Positions 8,302 through 17,224 of a stretch of DNA of 64,000 bases are shown piece after piece; within the stretch, counting starts at the first letter, position 1, and each line of letters begins with the position of its first letter. A model generated the notes under the pieces. It saw nothing but the letters and a program-made list of their open reading frames with translations, ran no database searches and was not told the DNA's origin. Location of the stretch: the NCBI RefSeq assembly GCF_003997495.1, contig NZ_RZRU01000008.1:171905-235904 (forward strand). The letters run 5' to 3'. The translations under genes were made by a program, and so were the position numbers. The stretch comes from Mesorhizobium sp. M7A.F.Ca.US.008.03.1.1. GTDB taxonomy: Bacteria; Pseudomonadota; Alphaproteobacteria; Rhizobiales; Rhizobiaceae.

Positions 8302-9363
8302 ATGGACCAGCGCGTAAAACCCGCCCCGCATGAAATCCGGCGGGCACGGACAGACAATCCGAAAACGCGCGAGCGTGATCTGGCCGCCCAGCTCGGCATT
8401 TCGGAAGCCGAACTGGTCGCCGCGCATTGCGGCGACGGCGTCGTGCGCGTCGAGCCGCGCGTCAACGACCTTCTGACCGGCCTCGAAGCCGTCGGCGAGG
8501 TCATGGCGCTGACCCGCAATGAGAGCGCGGTGCACGAAAAGATCGGCGTCTATGACAAGGTCGTCACCGGCAACCACAATGCCATGGTGCTTGGCGAAAA
8601 CATCGACCTGCGCATCTTCCCGAAAGTCTGGGCGCACGGCTTTGCCGTCGAAAAGCGCGACGGCGACGAGATCCGCCGCAGCCTGCAGTTCTTCGACGCG
8701 GCAGGTGAGGCCGTGCACAAGGTGCATCTGCGGCCGGCCTCCAGCCTCTATGCCTATCAGAAGCTGGTCGCCGCGCTCGAATCGTCCAACCAGGAACCGA
8801 CTGTCGACATTTCCGGACCACTCCCCGATGACGAGATCCATGGCGACGAATCGGCCGCCAATCCTAGCGATCTGCGCGACCGCTGGAGCCGGCTGACCGA
8901 TGTGCACCAGTTCTTCGGCATGCTGAAGACGCTGAAGCTGAGCCGCCAGCAGGCGGTGCGCCTGGTCGGGCAGGACTATGCCTGGCAACTCGACAATGAT
9001 GCCGTCCGGGCCATGTTCCATCACGCTGCGGAGGGCGAGATGCCGATCATGTGCTTTGTGGGAAACCGCGGCTGCATCCAGATCCATTCGGGGCCGATCA
9101 AATCGATCAAGCCGATGGGACCGTGGATCAACGTGCTGGACGAAACCTTCCACCTGCATCTGCGCACCGACCACATTCAAGAGATCTGGGCGGTGCGCAA
9201 GCCGACCAAGGACGGTCATGTCACCTCGCTCGAGGTCTATGATTCCGACGGCAAGATGATCATCCAGTTCTTCGGCAAGCGCCATGAAGGCGAAAGCGAG
9301 CGTGACGACTGGCGCTTCCTGGCGGAAAACCTGCCGCGCATACCAAGCCCGACCGTAGCCTGA
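8302..9363 (+). CDS. hmuS: Haemin-degrading/chaperone factor HmuS
   Basis: A cytoplasmic haem-binding protein of the HemS/ChuS/HmuS family, which accepts haem from the importer and passes it on or degrades it. The 353 residues are the usual family length and show the internal duplication (about residues 30-165 and 200-345), with parallel segments such as NHNAMVLGENIDLRIFPK and GCIQIHSGPIKSI. Genes on either side are hmuP (42 bp upstream) and hmuT (10 bp downstream), consistent with one transcript. Confidence 0.93.
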   Translation: MDQRVKPAPHEIRRARTDNPKTRERDLAAQLGISEAELVAAHCGDGVVRVEPRVNDLLTGLEAVGEVMALTRNESAVHEKIGVYDKVVTGNHNAMVLGENIDLRIFPKVWAHGFAVEKRDGDEIRRSLQFFDAAGEAVHKVHLRPASSLYAYQKLVAALESSNQEPTVDISGPLPDDEIHGDESAANPSDLRDRWSRLTDVHQFFGMLKTLKLSRQQAVRLVGQDYAWQLDNDAVRAMFHHAAEGEMPIMCFVGNRGCIQIHSGPIKSIKPMGPWINVLDETFHLHLRTDHIQEIWAVRKPTKDGHVTSLEVYDSDGKMIIQFFGKRHEGESERDDWRFLAENLPRIPSPTVA

Positions 9364-9373
9364 GGAAAGTAAG

Positions 9374-10282
9374 ATGCGTTTTTTCCCCGGACTGTCGGCT
9401 GTGCGCGGATCGATCCTTGGGTCGATGGCCGGTGTTTCTCTGGCTTTTGTCGCGCTGCAACCTGTCGGCGCCACTGAAGGCACGGCCGTGTTTGCCGATC
9501 CCTCCAAGATAGCGGCCATTGGCGGCTCGATCACCGAGATTGTCTATGCGCTCGGCGAGGAGAAGCATCTGGTGGCGCGCGATTCCACCAGCCGGTACCC
9601 AAAAGCGGCGCTTGAGCTGCCCGATGTCGGCTACATGCGCGCGCTGTCGCCGGAAGGCGTGCTGTCGGTCAATCCGACAGGCATCCTGGCGCTGCATGGC
9701 AGCGGTCCCAAGGAAGCCGTCGATGTCTTGAAGAAGACGAGCGTGCCGTTCATCGAAGTGCCCGAGCACTATAGCCACGAAGGCATCCTCGAGAAGGTCC
9801 GCATCATCGGCAAGGCGCTCGGCGTCGACGCTAAGGCCGAGGTGCTGGCCAAGGAGCTTGATGCCAAGCTCACGGCCGCCGAGAAGCAGACGGCGTCGAT
9901 CAAGGAGCGCAAGCGCATCCTGTTCGTGCTGTCGGTACAGGGCGGCAAGATCCTGGCGGCCGGCAACGAGACCGCGGCCGACGGAATGGTCAAGCTGGCT
10001 GGCGGCGTCAACGCGGTCGAGGGCTTTTCCGGCTACAAGCAGATGTCCGACGAGGCGATCATAACCGCCAGGCCTGACGTGATCCTGATGATGAGCAATG
10101 CCGGGCCTCCGGTCTCGGACGACGAACTGTTCGGCAATCCATCGATCGCCTCCACGCCGGCCGGAAAGGCGCGCAAGCTGATCCGCGTCGACGGCGCCTA
10201 TCTGCTCGGCTTCGGGCCGCGCACGGCTGATGCCATCCACGACCTCGCTGTCTCGCTTTATGGCGGGCAGGTCACGGACTGA
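9374..10282 (+). CDS. hmuT: Haem ABC transporter periplasmic binding protein HmuT
   Basis: Captures haem in the periplasm and delivers it to HmuUV. The 302-residue protein has an N-terminal signal sequence (about residues 1-35) and the class III binding-protein fold. The segment VGYMRALSPEGVLSV contains the tyrosine that serves as axial haem ligand in HmuT/ShuT proteins. GAGGAAAG just before the ATG is a good ribosome site. Stop and next start (hmuU) are 11 bp apart. Confidence 0.93.
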   Translation: MRFFPGLSAVRGSILGSMAGVSLAFVALQPVGATEGTAVFADPSKIAAIGGSITEIVYALGEEKHLVARDSTSRYPKAALELPDVGYMRALSPEGVLSVNPTGILALHGSGPKEAVDVLKKTSVPFIEVPEHYSHEGILEKVRIIGKALGVDAKAEVLAKELDAKLTAAEKQTASIKERKRILFVLSVQGGKILAAGNETAADGMVKLAGGVNAVEGFSGYKQMSDEAIITARPDVILMMSNAGPPVSDDELFGNPSIASTPAGKARKLIRVDGAYLLGFGPRTADAIHDLAVSLYGGQVTD

Positions 10283-10293
10283 ACGGGCGGATC

Positions 10294-11391
10294 ATGGTCG
10301 ATCAATCGATCGCCGGCCCGGTGATGGCAAGCGTGTCCGAAGGCGACCGGTCGGGCCGCGCCCGAATCGTCATCCTTCTGCTGTGCCTGGGGCTCGCGGC
10401 TGCCGTTTTTCTGTCGCTGACGTCGGGGGCGTCGGACGCATCGGCCGTCAACGTCATCGGCGGCTGGCTGTTCGGCATCGTGCCCCAGAATGCCGCATTG
10501 AGTGCCCGCGACAGCCTGATCGTCTACGATATCCGCCTGCCGCGTATCATCCTCGGCATGCTGGTCGGCGCGGCGCTGGCAGTCTCCGGCGCGGTCATGC
10601 AGGGGCTGTTCCGCAATCCGCTCGCCGATCCCGGCCTGATCGGCGTTTCGGCCGGGTCGAGCCTTGGAGCGGTTGCCGTCATCGTGCTCGGCGCGACGAT
10701 ATTGGCTCCGGTGACATCCTTGCTCGGCACGCTTGCACTGCCGCTGGCGGCCTTCTGTGGCGGGCTCGCCACCACGCTGGTGCTTTATCAGGTCGCGACG
10801 CGGCGGGGGCAAACCTCGGTTGCCACAATGCTGCTCGCCGGCATCGCGCTCGCGGCGCTCGCCATGGCGCTGACCGGCATCCTCATCTTCATGGCCGACG
10901 ATCGCCAGTTGCGCGACCTGACCTTCTGGCAACTCGGATCGCTCGGTGGCGCGACCTGGGCGAAGATCGCGTCGGTAGGGCCGATCATCGTGCTGGCGCT
11001 GGCGGCGATGCCGTTCCTGGCACGCGGCCTCAACGCGCTAGCGCTGGGCGAGGCGACCGCCGGTCATCTCGGCATTCCGGTGCAGCGGCTGAAATACACG
11101 GCTATCGTCGGCGTCTCCGCTGCGGTCGGCGCATCCGTCGCCGTCAGCGGCGGCATCGGCTTCGTCGGCATCGTGGTACCGCATCTGCTGCGCCTGCTGA
11201 TTGGTCCGGACAATCGTTATCTGCTGCCGGCGTCGGCGCTGCTCGGCGCCTCGCTGCTGCTTCTGGCCGATGCCGTCGCACGCACCATCGTTGCGCCGGC
11301 CGAACTGCCGATAGGCATCGTCACCGCGATAGCGGGCGCGCCGTTTTTCCTTTGGATCCTGCTGCGCAAGCGCGGCGTGGTTGATTTGTGA
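10294..11391 (+). CDS. hmuU: Haem ABC transporter permease HmuU
   Basis: A FecCD/BtuC-type permease of 365 residues forming the membrane channel for haem import. About ten hydrophobic segments are visible, starting at about residue 28. Family landmarks are RLPRIILGMLVGAALAVSGAVMQGLFRNPLADPGLIGVSAG at about residues 81-122 and, near the C-terminus, GGIGFVGIVVPHLLR. It lies between hmuT and hmuV with only a few bases between genes. Confidence 0.94.
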   Translation: MVDQSIAGPVMASVSEGDRSGRARIVILLLCLGLAAAVFLSLTSGASDASAVNVIGGWLFGIVPQNAALSARDSLIVYDIRLPRIILGMLVGAALAVSGAVMQGLFRNPLADPGLIGVSAGSSLGAVAVIVLGATILAPVTSLLGTLALPLAAFCGGLATTLVLYQVATRRGQTSVATMLLAGIALAALAMALTGILIFMADDRQLRDLTFWQLGSLGGATWAKIASVGPIIVLALAAMPFLARGLNALALGEATAGHLGIPVQRLKYTAIVGVSAAVGASVAVSGGIGFVGIVVPHLLRLLIGPDNRYLLPASALLGASLLLLADAVARTIVAPAELPIGIVTAIAGAPFFLWILLRKRGVVDL

Positions 11392-11394
11392 GGC

Positions 11395-12189
11395 TTGATG
11401 ATCGAGGCCAAGGATGTTTCGGTTGATATCGCCGGCAAGCCTATCGTCAGTGGTGTCGATTTCCACGCACGGCCCGGCGAGATCGCCGCCATCGTCGGCC
11501 CCAATGGGTCGGGCAAGACGACCTTTCTCAAAGCACTCTCCGGCGAACTCGCCTATACCGGACGTGTCGCCTTCAACGGCCGAGATCTCTCGACGATGAA
11601 GCCGGTAGAGGTGGCCGTCCATCGCGCGGTGCTGCCGCAGGCGACGACGCTGTCGTTCCCGTTCACCGTGCGGGAAGTGGTCAAGCTTGGTCTTGTCGGC
11701 GGCCGTTCGGGCGCCTTGCCGGGCGAGGATGCGCGGTTGCCGGAACGGGCATTGGCGCGTGTCGATCTCGACGGCTTTGCCGGCCGTTTCTACCAGGAGC
11801 TTTCCGGCGGCGAGCAACAGCGCGTTCAGCTCGCGCGCGTGCTGTGCCAGGTCTGGGCGCCGGTGCTTGACGGCAAGCCGCGCTTTCTGTTCCTCGACGA
11901 GCCGGTTTCCAGTCTCGACATCAAGCACCAGCTGATCATCATGAACATTGCCCGCGACTTCGCCAGAAGGGGCGGCGGCGTGGTCGCCATCCTGCACGAC
12001 CTCAATCTGACAGCCATGTATGCCGAGCGGATCTTCGTCATGCATCGTGGCAGGCTGGCCGCCACCGGGTCGCCGCAGGACGTGCTGAGCGATGATCTGA
12101 TCGAAAAAGTGTTCGACTGCCGGCTCAGGGTCGGCGTGCTGCCGGCAGGCAACGTGCCGTTCGTCCTGCCGCAATCAGCGGTCTATTGA
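11395..12189 (+). CDS. hmuV: Haem ABC transporter ATP-binding protein HmuV
   Basis: The ATPase that drives haem import through HmuU. In 264 residues it has the Walker A motif GPNGSGKTT (about residues 38-46), the ABC signature LSGGEQQR, Walker B FLFLDEP and the switch histidine in ILHDLN. The start is ambiguous: TTG at 11395 or the adjacent ATG at 11398; the ATG is more usual. Last gene of the operon; a palindromic repeat follows. Confidence 0.94.
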   Translation: MMIEAKDVSVDIAGKPIVSGVDFHARPGEIAAIVGPNGSGKTTFLKALSGELAYTGRVAFNGRDLSTMKPVEVAVHRAVLPQATTLSFPFTVREVVKLGLVGGRSGALPGEDARLPERALARVDLDGFAGRFYQELSGGEQQRVQLARVLCQVWAPVLDGKPRFLFLDEPVSSLDIKHQLIIMNIARDFARRGGGVVAILHDLNLTAMYAERIFVMHRGRLAATGSPQDVLSDDLIEKVFDCRLRVGVLPAGNVPFVLPQSAVY

Positions 12190-12190
12190 T

Positions 12191-12309
12191 ATTCAGGTGA
12201 GGCCGGCCTGCGAATGGCGGTTTCCTGCGCTTCGGGTACTCACGTACCCAAACGTACGCTCCGTTCCGGTTCTCGGAACCCATCATTCTCGACTCGGCCT
12301 GACCTGAAT
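12191..12309. repeat. Long palindromic intergenic element between hmuV and rirA
   Basis: The outer arms ATTCAGGTGAGGCCG (12191-12205) and CGGCCTGACCTGAAT (12295-12309) are complementary except for one position. An inner imperfect pair follows (GAATGGCGGTTTCC against GGAACCCATCATTC) around GGTACTCACGTACC. The structure resembles RIME-type mosaic palindromes of rhizobial genomes. It separates the convergent ends of hmuV and rirA and could fold into a transcript-ending hairpin. Confidence 0.65.
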
Positions 12310-12343
12310 CTCAACAGACCAACTCAAACGCCGTGAGACTTGC

Positions 12344-12808
12344 TCAGGCAGCCGGGGCGCGGCGCTCCATCAGCATGTCGATGCCGAGCAGGTTGCGCAC
12401 ATTCGGCCTCGCCGCCACCAGATCGGCGATGGTGTAGCGCGACAGCACGGCGAAGAACGCATTCAGCGCCTCGCGCAGGGCCGAATTCAATGCGCAGCTG
12501 TCGACCAGCGGGCATTCGGCGGCGTCGTTCTCGAAGCATTCGGCCATGGCGAAGCTCTCTTCCGTCACGCGCACGACATCGAAGAGGCTGATGGCTTCAG
12601 CCGCCCGGCCAAGCTTGACGCCACCATTCCTGCCACGCACGGTCTGGACGAGGCCGTGCTCGACCAGCGGCTGCAGGATCTTGAACAGGAAAAGCTCCGA
12701 CACCGAATAGGCGGCCGCGATCTCGGGAATACGGCTCAATCGGTCATCATTTGCCGCGCAATACATCAAGATGCGCATGGCATAGTTGGTCTGGCGCGTA
12801 AGCCGCAT
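12344..12808 (-). CDS. rirA: Rrf2-family iron-responsive regulator RirA
   Basis: RirA carries an iron-sulfur cluster and represses iron-uptake genes when iron is plentiful in rhizobia. The 154-residue form starts at the ATG at 12808 (MRLTRQTNYAMRILMYCAAN), with GAGGAC as ribosome site; six further upstream codons are unlikely. The N-terminal winged helix is at about residues 1-60. Cysteines 91, 99 and 105 have exactly the C-x7-C-x5-C spacing of the cluster-binding cysteines. Its place beside the hmu genes, with an IRO-like site there, supports local control. A GAA-N3-TTC palindrome upstream may bring it under Irr. Confidence 0.92.
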   Translation of the reverse strand: MRLTRQTNYAMRILMYCAANDDRLSRIPEIAAAYSVSELFLFKILQPLVEHGLVQTVRGRNGGVKLGRAAEAISLFDVVRVTEESFAMAECFENDAAECPLVDSCALNSALREALNAFFAVLSRYTIADLVAARPNVRNLLGIDMLMERRAPAA

Positions 12809-12928
12809 TTTGTCCTCACAAGGCACTGGTGCGGTGCAACCACGCCAGATCTGGAAATTTTTGCTGATGCGGCTTTGACCCGAATTTCCGGATTCGCCAC
12901 ATTGGCCTCGGCGGAATATGGCCTATAC

Positions 12929-12945
12929 CTTGGAATAATTCCAGA
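12929..12945. promoter_or_regulatory. Irr-box (ICE)-like palindrome upstream of rirA
   Basis: CTTGGAATAATTCCAGA contains the perfect palindrome TGGAAT-A-ATTCCA and agrees at 10 of 14 non-spacer positions with the ICE motif (TTTAGAA-N3-TTCTAAA) bound by Irr. It lies 121 bp upstream of the rirA start and 140 bp upstream of the divergent DUF445 gene. Irr control of rirA is known in Agrobacterium; the assignment here is by motif only. Confidence 0.4.
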
Positions 12946-13084
12946 CTGGCTTCACGCAATAGATGAATTTTCTCCTCAACTTTGTGTGCGCAGCCGGGGA
13001 AGATTCCGGGCAAACCCCGCTGTAGCGGGTATTTCGGCCGTCGGAACACTAAATAGGCTGAGATCGACGAGGAGCGGCTCACCC

Positions 13085-14380
13085 ATGTCACAATCGGCTT
13101 CGCCCCTGGCGCCGGTCCGTTTCGATGCCGAAGCGGATGCCAAGCTTTCCGCGTTGCGGCGGACGAAATTCCTCGCGGCGGCCGCGCTGGCGCTTTGCGT
13201 GCTGGTGTTTGCGGTCGCCAAATCGTTCGAGCACATCCATCCGTGGCTCGGCTTCGTCGCTGCCTTTGCCGAGGCGGCGACCATCGGCGGGCTGGCCGAC
13301 TGGTACGCGGTGGTGGCGCTGTTCAGGCGACCGCTGGGGCTGCCGATCCCGCACACCGCCATCATCCCCGAGAACCAGAACCGCATCGCCGACAATCTCG
13401 GCCGCTTCATCCAGGTCAACTTCCTGGCGCCCGAACCGGTGCGTGAAAAGCTCGCCGAGGTCGATTTTTCGGCGTTGGTCGCCGACTGGCTGGCCGATAC
13501 CGAGCGCGCCGCCGGCCTGTCGCGTTTCGTCGTGCGGCTGGTGCCGCAGACATTGGCCGCCGTCGAACAATCCGGCCTGCGCGGCTTCGTCACCAGCCGC
13601 ATGCTCGAACAGATCGAAAAGGTGCCGCTGGCACCGTTGGCCGCCGAGCTGCTCTCGGCCCTGACCGACGACCGCCGCCACCAGAAACTGTTCGACGAGT
13701 TCACCAAGGTGATCGGCCGATTCCTTAACGACGAGCAGGCGCTGGCGACGATGCGCGAAAAGATCCGCGAGGAACTGCCGTCGCTGTTCAACCTGTTCCG
13801 CGCCGACGCCTATCTCCTGAAGAAGATCGTCGCTTCGGCGGGCTCGCTGCTCGATGAGGTGAGGGCCGATCCCGACCACCCGATGCGTGCCGAATTCGAC
13901 CGTTTCGCGCAGAGCTTCATCGAAAAGCTGAGGACATCGAAGCAATACGCCAAGCGCGCCGAGAAGCTGAAGCGCGACTTCCTGGCCCGTCCGGAGGTCA
14001 AGGGATTGGCCGGCGACATGTGGGCAAGTCTCAGCCAGTTCATCGAGCAGGATGCCAAGGCGCCGAATTCGGTCATCCGTGCACATCTTGCCAACATGTT
14101 CGTCGAAGTCGGCCGCCACCTTGCCGGCGATGCGCAGATCCGGGCCGACATGAACCAGGGGTTCGTGGTGGCGCTGGCGTCGTTCGTGGAGAGCCAGAAG
14201 GCCGGCGTGTCGACATTCATCGCCGACCAGGTCAAACGCTGGGACCTTGCGCAACTGACGCGGCTGATCGAGATGAACATCGGCCGGGACCTGCAGTACA
14301 TCCGCTTCAACGGCATGATCATCGGCGGGCTCGCCGGTGTCGTGCTCTATTTGGCCGAGCGGCTATTCCTCGTGAATTGA
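13085..14380 (+). CDS. DUF445 family membrane protein
   Basis: A 431-residue protein of the DUF445 family (YjiN-like); its biochemical role is unknown. An N-terminal membrane segment lies at about residues 24-42, followed by GLADWYAVVALFRRPLGLPIPHTAIIP, the family signature, at about residues 70-97. A long charged helical middle and a C-terminal membrane segment (GMIIGGLAGVVLYLAERLFL) follow. The ATG at 13085 is preceded by GAGGAG; the frame is open further upstream but that stretch is low-quality coding. It is divergent from rirA. Confidence 0.85.
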   Translation: MSQSASPLAPVRFDAEADAKLSALRRTKFLAAAALALCVLVFAVAKSFEHIHPWLGFVAAFAEAATIGGLADWYAVVALFRRPLGLPIPHTAIIPENQNRIADNLGRFIQVNFLAPEPVREKLAEVDFSALVADWLADTERAAGLSRFVVRLVPQTLAAVEQSGLRGFVTSRMLEQIEKVPLAPLAAELLSALTDDRRHQKLFDEFTKVIGRFLNDEQALATMREKIREELPSLFNLFRADAYLLKKIVASAGSLLDEVRADPDHPMRAEFDRFAQSFIEKLRTSKQYAKRAEKLKRDFLARPEVKGLAGDMWASLSQFIEQDAKAPNSVIRAHLANMFVEVGRHLAGDAQIRADMNQGFVVALASFVESQKAGVSTFIADQVKRWDLAQLTRLIEMNIGRDLQYIRFNGMIIGGLAGVVLYLAERLFLVN

Positions 14381-14491
14381 TGCGCGGCCAGTCTGGCGCT
14401 CATTCCTCCGCGTCCGAATGGACTCACGGCACGCGAGTGTTATTCTCCATCCGAGGGTGCCCGCATCCGCGGCAAAGGGGAGCAGACAAGC

Positions 14492-14920
14492 ATGGCAAAA
14501 CAACCGGAATCCGATTCCTTCATGGACATGTTCGGCAGGTTCGGCCGCGACCTGAAGGTGCCGAATGTCGATGTCGAGGCGATCCTCGCCCATCATCGCA
14601 AGAACCTCGAAGCGCTGGAGAAATCGGCACGAGCGGGTGCCGCCGGCGCCACCTCGCTGTTGTCTAGGCAGCGCGAGATGCTGCAGGATACGCTGCGCGA
14701 GGTCACCGATATGGCGCAAAGCTACAGGGCGCCGGGCAATCCGCAGGAACTTATGGCAAAACAGACGGAGTTTGCCAGAAAGTCCTTCGAGGCCGCGTTG
14801 AAGAATGCCGGCGAAGTGGCTGAACTGGTCAAGAAATCCGGCACCGAATCGGTCGACATCCTGCGCAGCCGCATCAAGGAGGCGATGGAGGAAATCCGCG
14901 CCGGCTACGAGAAGAAGTAG
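14492..14920 (+). CDS. Phasin family protein
   Basis: A 142-residue, all-helical, Ala/Glu/Lys-rich protein matching the phasin pattern: MDMFGRFGRDLKVPNVDVEAI, then 'HHRKNLEALEKSARA' and a C-terminal coiled helix. Phasins coat polyhydroxyalkanoate granules in the cytoplasm. A MaoC-type hydratase lies 180 bp downstream, which would fit PHA or fatty-acid metabolism, but PHA synthase is not in the window. Confidence 0.8.
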   Translation: MAKQPESDSFMDMFGRFGRDLKVPNVDVEAILAHHRKNLEALEKSARAGAAGATSLLSRQREMLQDTLREVTDMAQSYRAPGNPQELMAKQTEFARKSFEAALKNAGEVAELVKKSGTESVDILRSRIKEAMEEIRAGYEKK

Positions 14921-15101
14921 CCGATGTGGCAGGGGCCGGCTCATTGCTGCCGGCAGCGCCCTGAAGCCCGGAAAGCCCGATTTGACCTGCGACTGCGCCG
15001 GCGGCGTGGCCGAAATCGACGGAACGGATTCGCGCAGAGCGAATTGACAGAGGCCGTCAGTTCGTGGTCCGGAGGCTCTGGAAGCGATCGGGAAACCAGG
15101 A

Positions 15102-15599
15102 ATGAACGAAATACGGCCTGAAACGCCGCCGACCTTCGACCAGTTGAGGACGATGGCCGGGCAGGAACTCGGTGTGTCGGATTGGACGACGGTCGACCAG
15201 AACCGCATCGACCAGTTCGCCGAATGCACCGGCGACCATCAATGGATCCATGTCGATCCTGAAAGGGCGCGGCGGCAAAGCCCGTTCCGCACGACGATCG
15301 CGCATGGCTATCTGACGCTGTCGATCATCGGCGCACTGGCGCTCGGCATGGGTATCGTGCCCGAGAATACGCAGGCCGCCTTCAATTATGGCTTCGACAA
15401 GGTACGATTCCTGGCGCCGGTCAGGGTCGGTGCCCGCATCAGACTGCGCATCACGCTGCTGTCCATGGAGGACAGGGGCCCCGGCCAGTATCTGATGAAG
15501 GCCGCCAACACGGTCGAGATCGAAGGCGAGGAAAAGCCTGCTTTGACGGCGGAAACGCTGGTCATGCTCTATGAGCGCCGCAAGCGGGCAGGCGCCTGA
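15102..15599 (+). CDS. MaoC-like (R)-specific enoyl hydratase (NodN-like)
   Basis: A single hot-dog domain of 165 residues. The hydratase-2 motif is clear at about residues 41-71: FAECTGDHQWIHVDPERA followed by AHGYLTL, with the catalytic Asp/His dyad. Such proteins hydrate enoyl-CoA to (R)-3-hydroxyacyl-CoA; NodN of rhizobia belongs to the same group, but there is no nod context here. It could supply PHA precursors given the phasin upstream. Confidence 0.85.
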   Translation: MNEIRPETPPTFDQLRTMAGQELGVSDWTTVDQNRIDQFAECTGDHQWIHVDPERARRQSPFRTTIAHGYLTLSIIGALALGMGIVPENTQAAFNYGFDKVRFLAPVRVGARIRLRITLLSMEDRGPGQYLMKAANTVEIEGEEKPALTAETLVMLYERRKRAGA

Positions 15600-15623
15600 G
15601 AGGCTGTTCACCGGAAGCGCAAA

Positions 15624-17096
15624 TCAGAGGTCTTGTGATACTTCCACCAGCCTCTGCCGCTTGAACTCGGCGCGGGCCGAGAGCAGCGCGAGGAACAGCG
15701 CGACCAGCGCAAGCACCGTCGCCGCCTGAAAGGTGACCTGCATTCCCCGGGCGGCGGCCTCCGAGCTCCGAAGACCAATGCCTTCGTGCCCTTCGGCCGA
15801 TGCGACGGCGAATATGGCGCCCATCACCGATGCGCCCGTGATCAGCCCGAGATTGCGCGAAAGGTTGAGCAGGCCGGAGACGACGCCGCGCTGGCCGGCG
15901 TCAACACCGGTCATCACGGCTGCATTGTTCGACGTCTGGAACAGGGCGTAGCCGACGCAGGTGACAGTGATCGCAACGACATAGCCGGCAATGCCGAGTT
16001 TGGTCATGGCGAGCGACAGCAGGAACGTGCCTGTCGTGAGGCTGAGCAGGCCTGCGACCATCATCGCGTGGGCGCCGAAGCGGTCGGTCAGGCGTCCGGC
16101 CGCCAGCGCCGACAGGGTCGAGACGAGTGGCCCGGTCGACAGCACGAGGCCGACCATTGCGGTATCCAGCCCAAGCCCGCGGGAGAGGTAGAACGGAGCC
16201 ACCACCAGGGTCGCCATCATCACCGTGGCGACGATCAGGCTCATGACCAGACTGGTGCTGAGCGGGAGGTCGCGGAAGCTGGCAAGCCGGATCAAGGGGT
16301 TGTTCACCCTCGCCTGCACGGCAGCGAAAAGAAGAACGCCGGTGCCGGCAGCGATCAGCAGGCCGATGTTGAGCGTGCCGAAATTGCCTCTGCCCAGCGT
16401 CATGGCCAGCGCATAGGCTGCCAGCGTCAGGGCCAGCAGGGCGGTGCCGACGACGTCGAACGCGCCTCGGTCGACCTGCTGCGCTGTCTTGCTGTGTGCC
16501 GGCAAGGCACGCCAGGCAAGAGCGAAGGTGAGCACACCCAGCGGGACATTGACGAGGAAGATCGCCCGCCAGCCGAAGCCGGCGATCAAAAGGCCGCCGA
16601 GCGAGGGACCAAGCGTCGTGCCGATCGCGGACATGGCGCCGAGCAGACCCATGGCACCGCCGATTCTGTCTTTGGTCACGGTTTCGGCGACGAAGGCCAG
16701 CGTCAGCGCCATCATCAGCGCTGCGCCAAGTCCCTGCACGGCGCGCGCGGCAATCAGCAGCCACAGCGTCGGCGCCAGGCCGCAGAGCACCGATGCAGAT
16801 GTGAACAGCGCGATGCCGCCAAGCAGCAAGGATCGGCGCCCGAACATGTCGGCCAGCCGACCGGCGCTGACGATCAGTGTGGTGATGGCGAGGAGATAGG
16901 CCAGAACAACCCATTGCACGGCCTGGAACGTCGCGCTGAAATTCTGCATCAGCGACGGCAGCCCGACGCTGGCAATGCTGGTTCCCAGCGACGACAGCAG
17001 CGTGGCGAGCGACAGGCTTGCCAGCGCCCAGCGGGCAGATTGGGTTTGTGGCTGCGCCGACACGTACTCATTCCGATTTTGCTCAGCGATTGCCAC
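15624..17096 (-). CDS. MFS drug transporter, DHA2-like
   Basis: A 490-residue inner-membrane proton antiporter with about 14 hydrophobic segments, the DHA2/EmrB layout. Motif A (GRLADMFGRRSLL, about residues 77-89) and the DHA2-type motif C region (GTTLGPSLGGLLIAGFGWR) are present. Translation starts at a GTG (17096) with AAGGAG ahead of it. Substrate unknown. It is divergent from a LysR-type regulator 128 bp away, which probably controls it. Confidence 0.87.
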   Translation of the reverse strand: MAIAEQNRNEYVSAQPQTQSARWALASLSLATLLSSLGTSIASVGLPSLMQNFSATFQAVQWVVLAYLLAITTLIVSAGRLADMFGRRSLLLGGIALFTSASVLCGLAPTLWLLIAARAVQGLGAALMMALTLAFVAETVTKDRIGGAMGLLGAMSAIGTTLGPSLGGLLIAGFGWRAIFLVNVPLGVLTFALAWRALPAHSKTAQQVDRGAFDVVGTALLALTLAAYALAMTLGRGNFGTLNIGLLIAAGTGVLLFAAVQARVNNPLIRLASFRDLPLSTSLVMSLIVATVMMATLVVAPFYLSRGLGLDTAMVGLVLSTGPLVSTLSALAAGRLTDRFGAHAMMVAGLLSLTTGTFLLSLAMTKLGIAGYVVAITVTCVGYALFQTSNNAAVMTGVDAGQRGVVSGLLNLSRNLGLITGASVMGAIFAVASAEGHEGIGLRSSEAAARGMQVTFQAATVLALVALFLALLSARAEFKRQRLVEVSQDL

Positions 17097-17224
17097 GGCG
17101 ATCTCCTTCCATCAGTCCCACAACCGGAACTGCTGGAGATCTATTCCCTTGGCCTATGTGGCGGAAGGCGCAGCATTTGCATCTTATTCGTGCGTTTGGC
17201 GCCATATCATGCCATCATCTGTGG

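Noticed and set aside
15102..15599. Calling the MaoC-like protein NodN
   Set aside because: The fold and motif match NodN, but there are no nod boxes or nod genes nearby, so a general hydratase name is safer.
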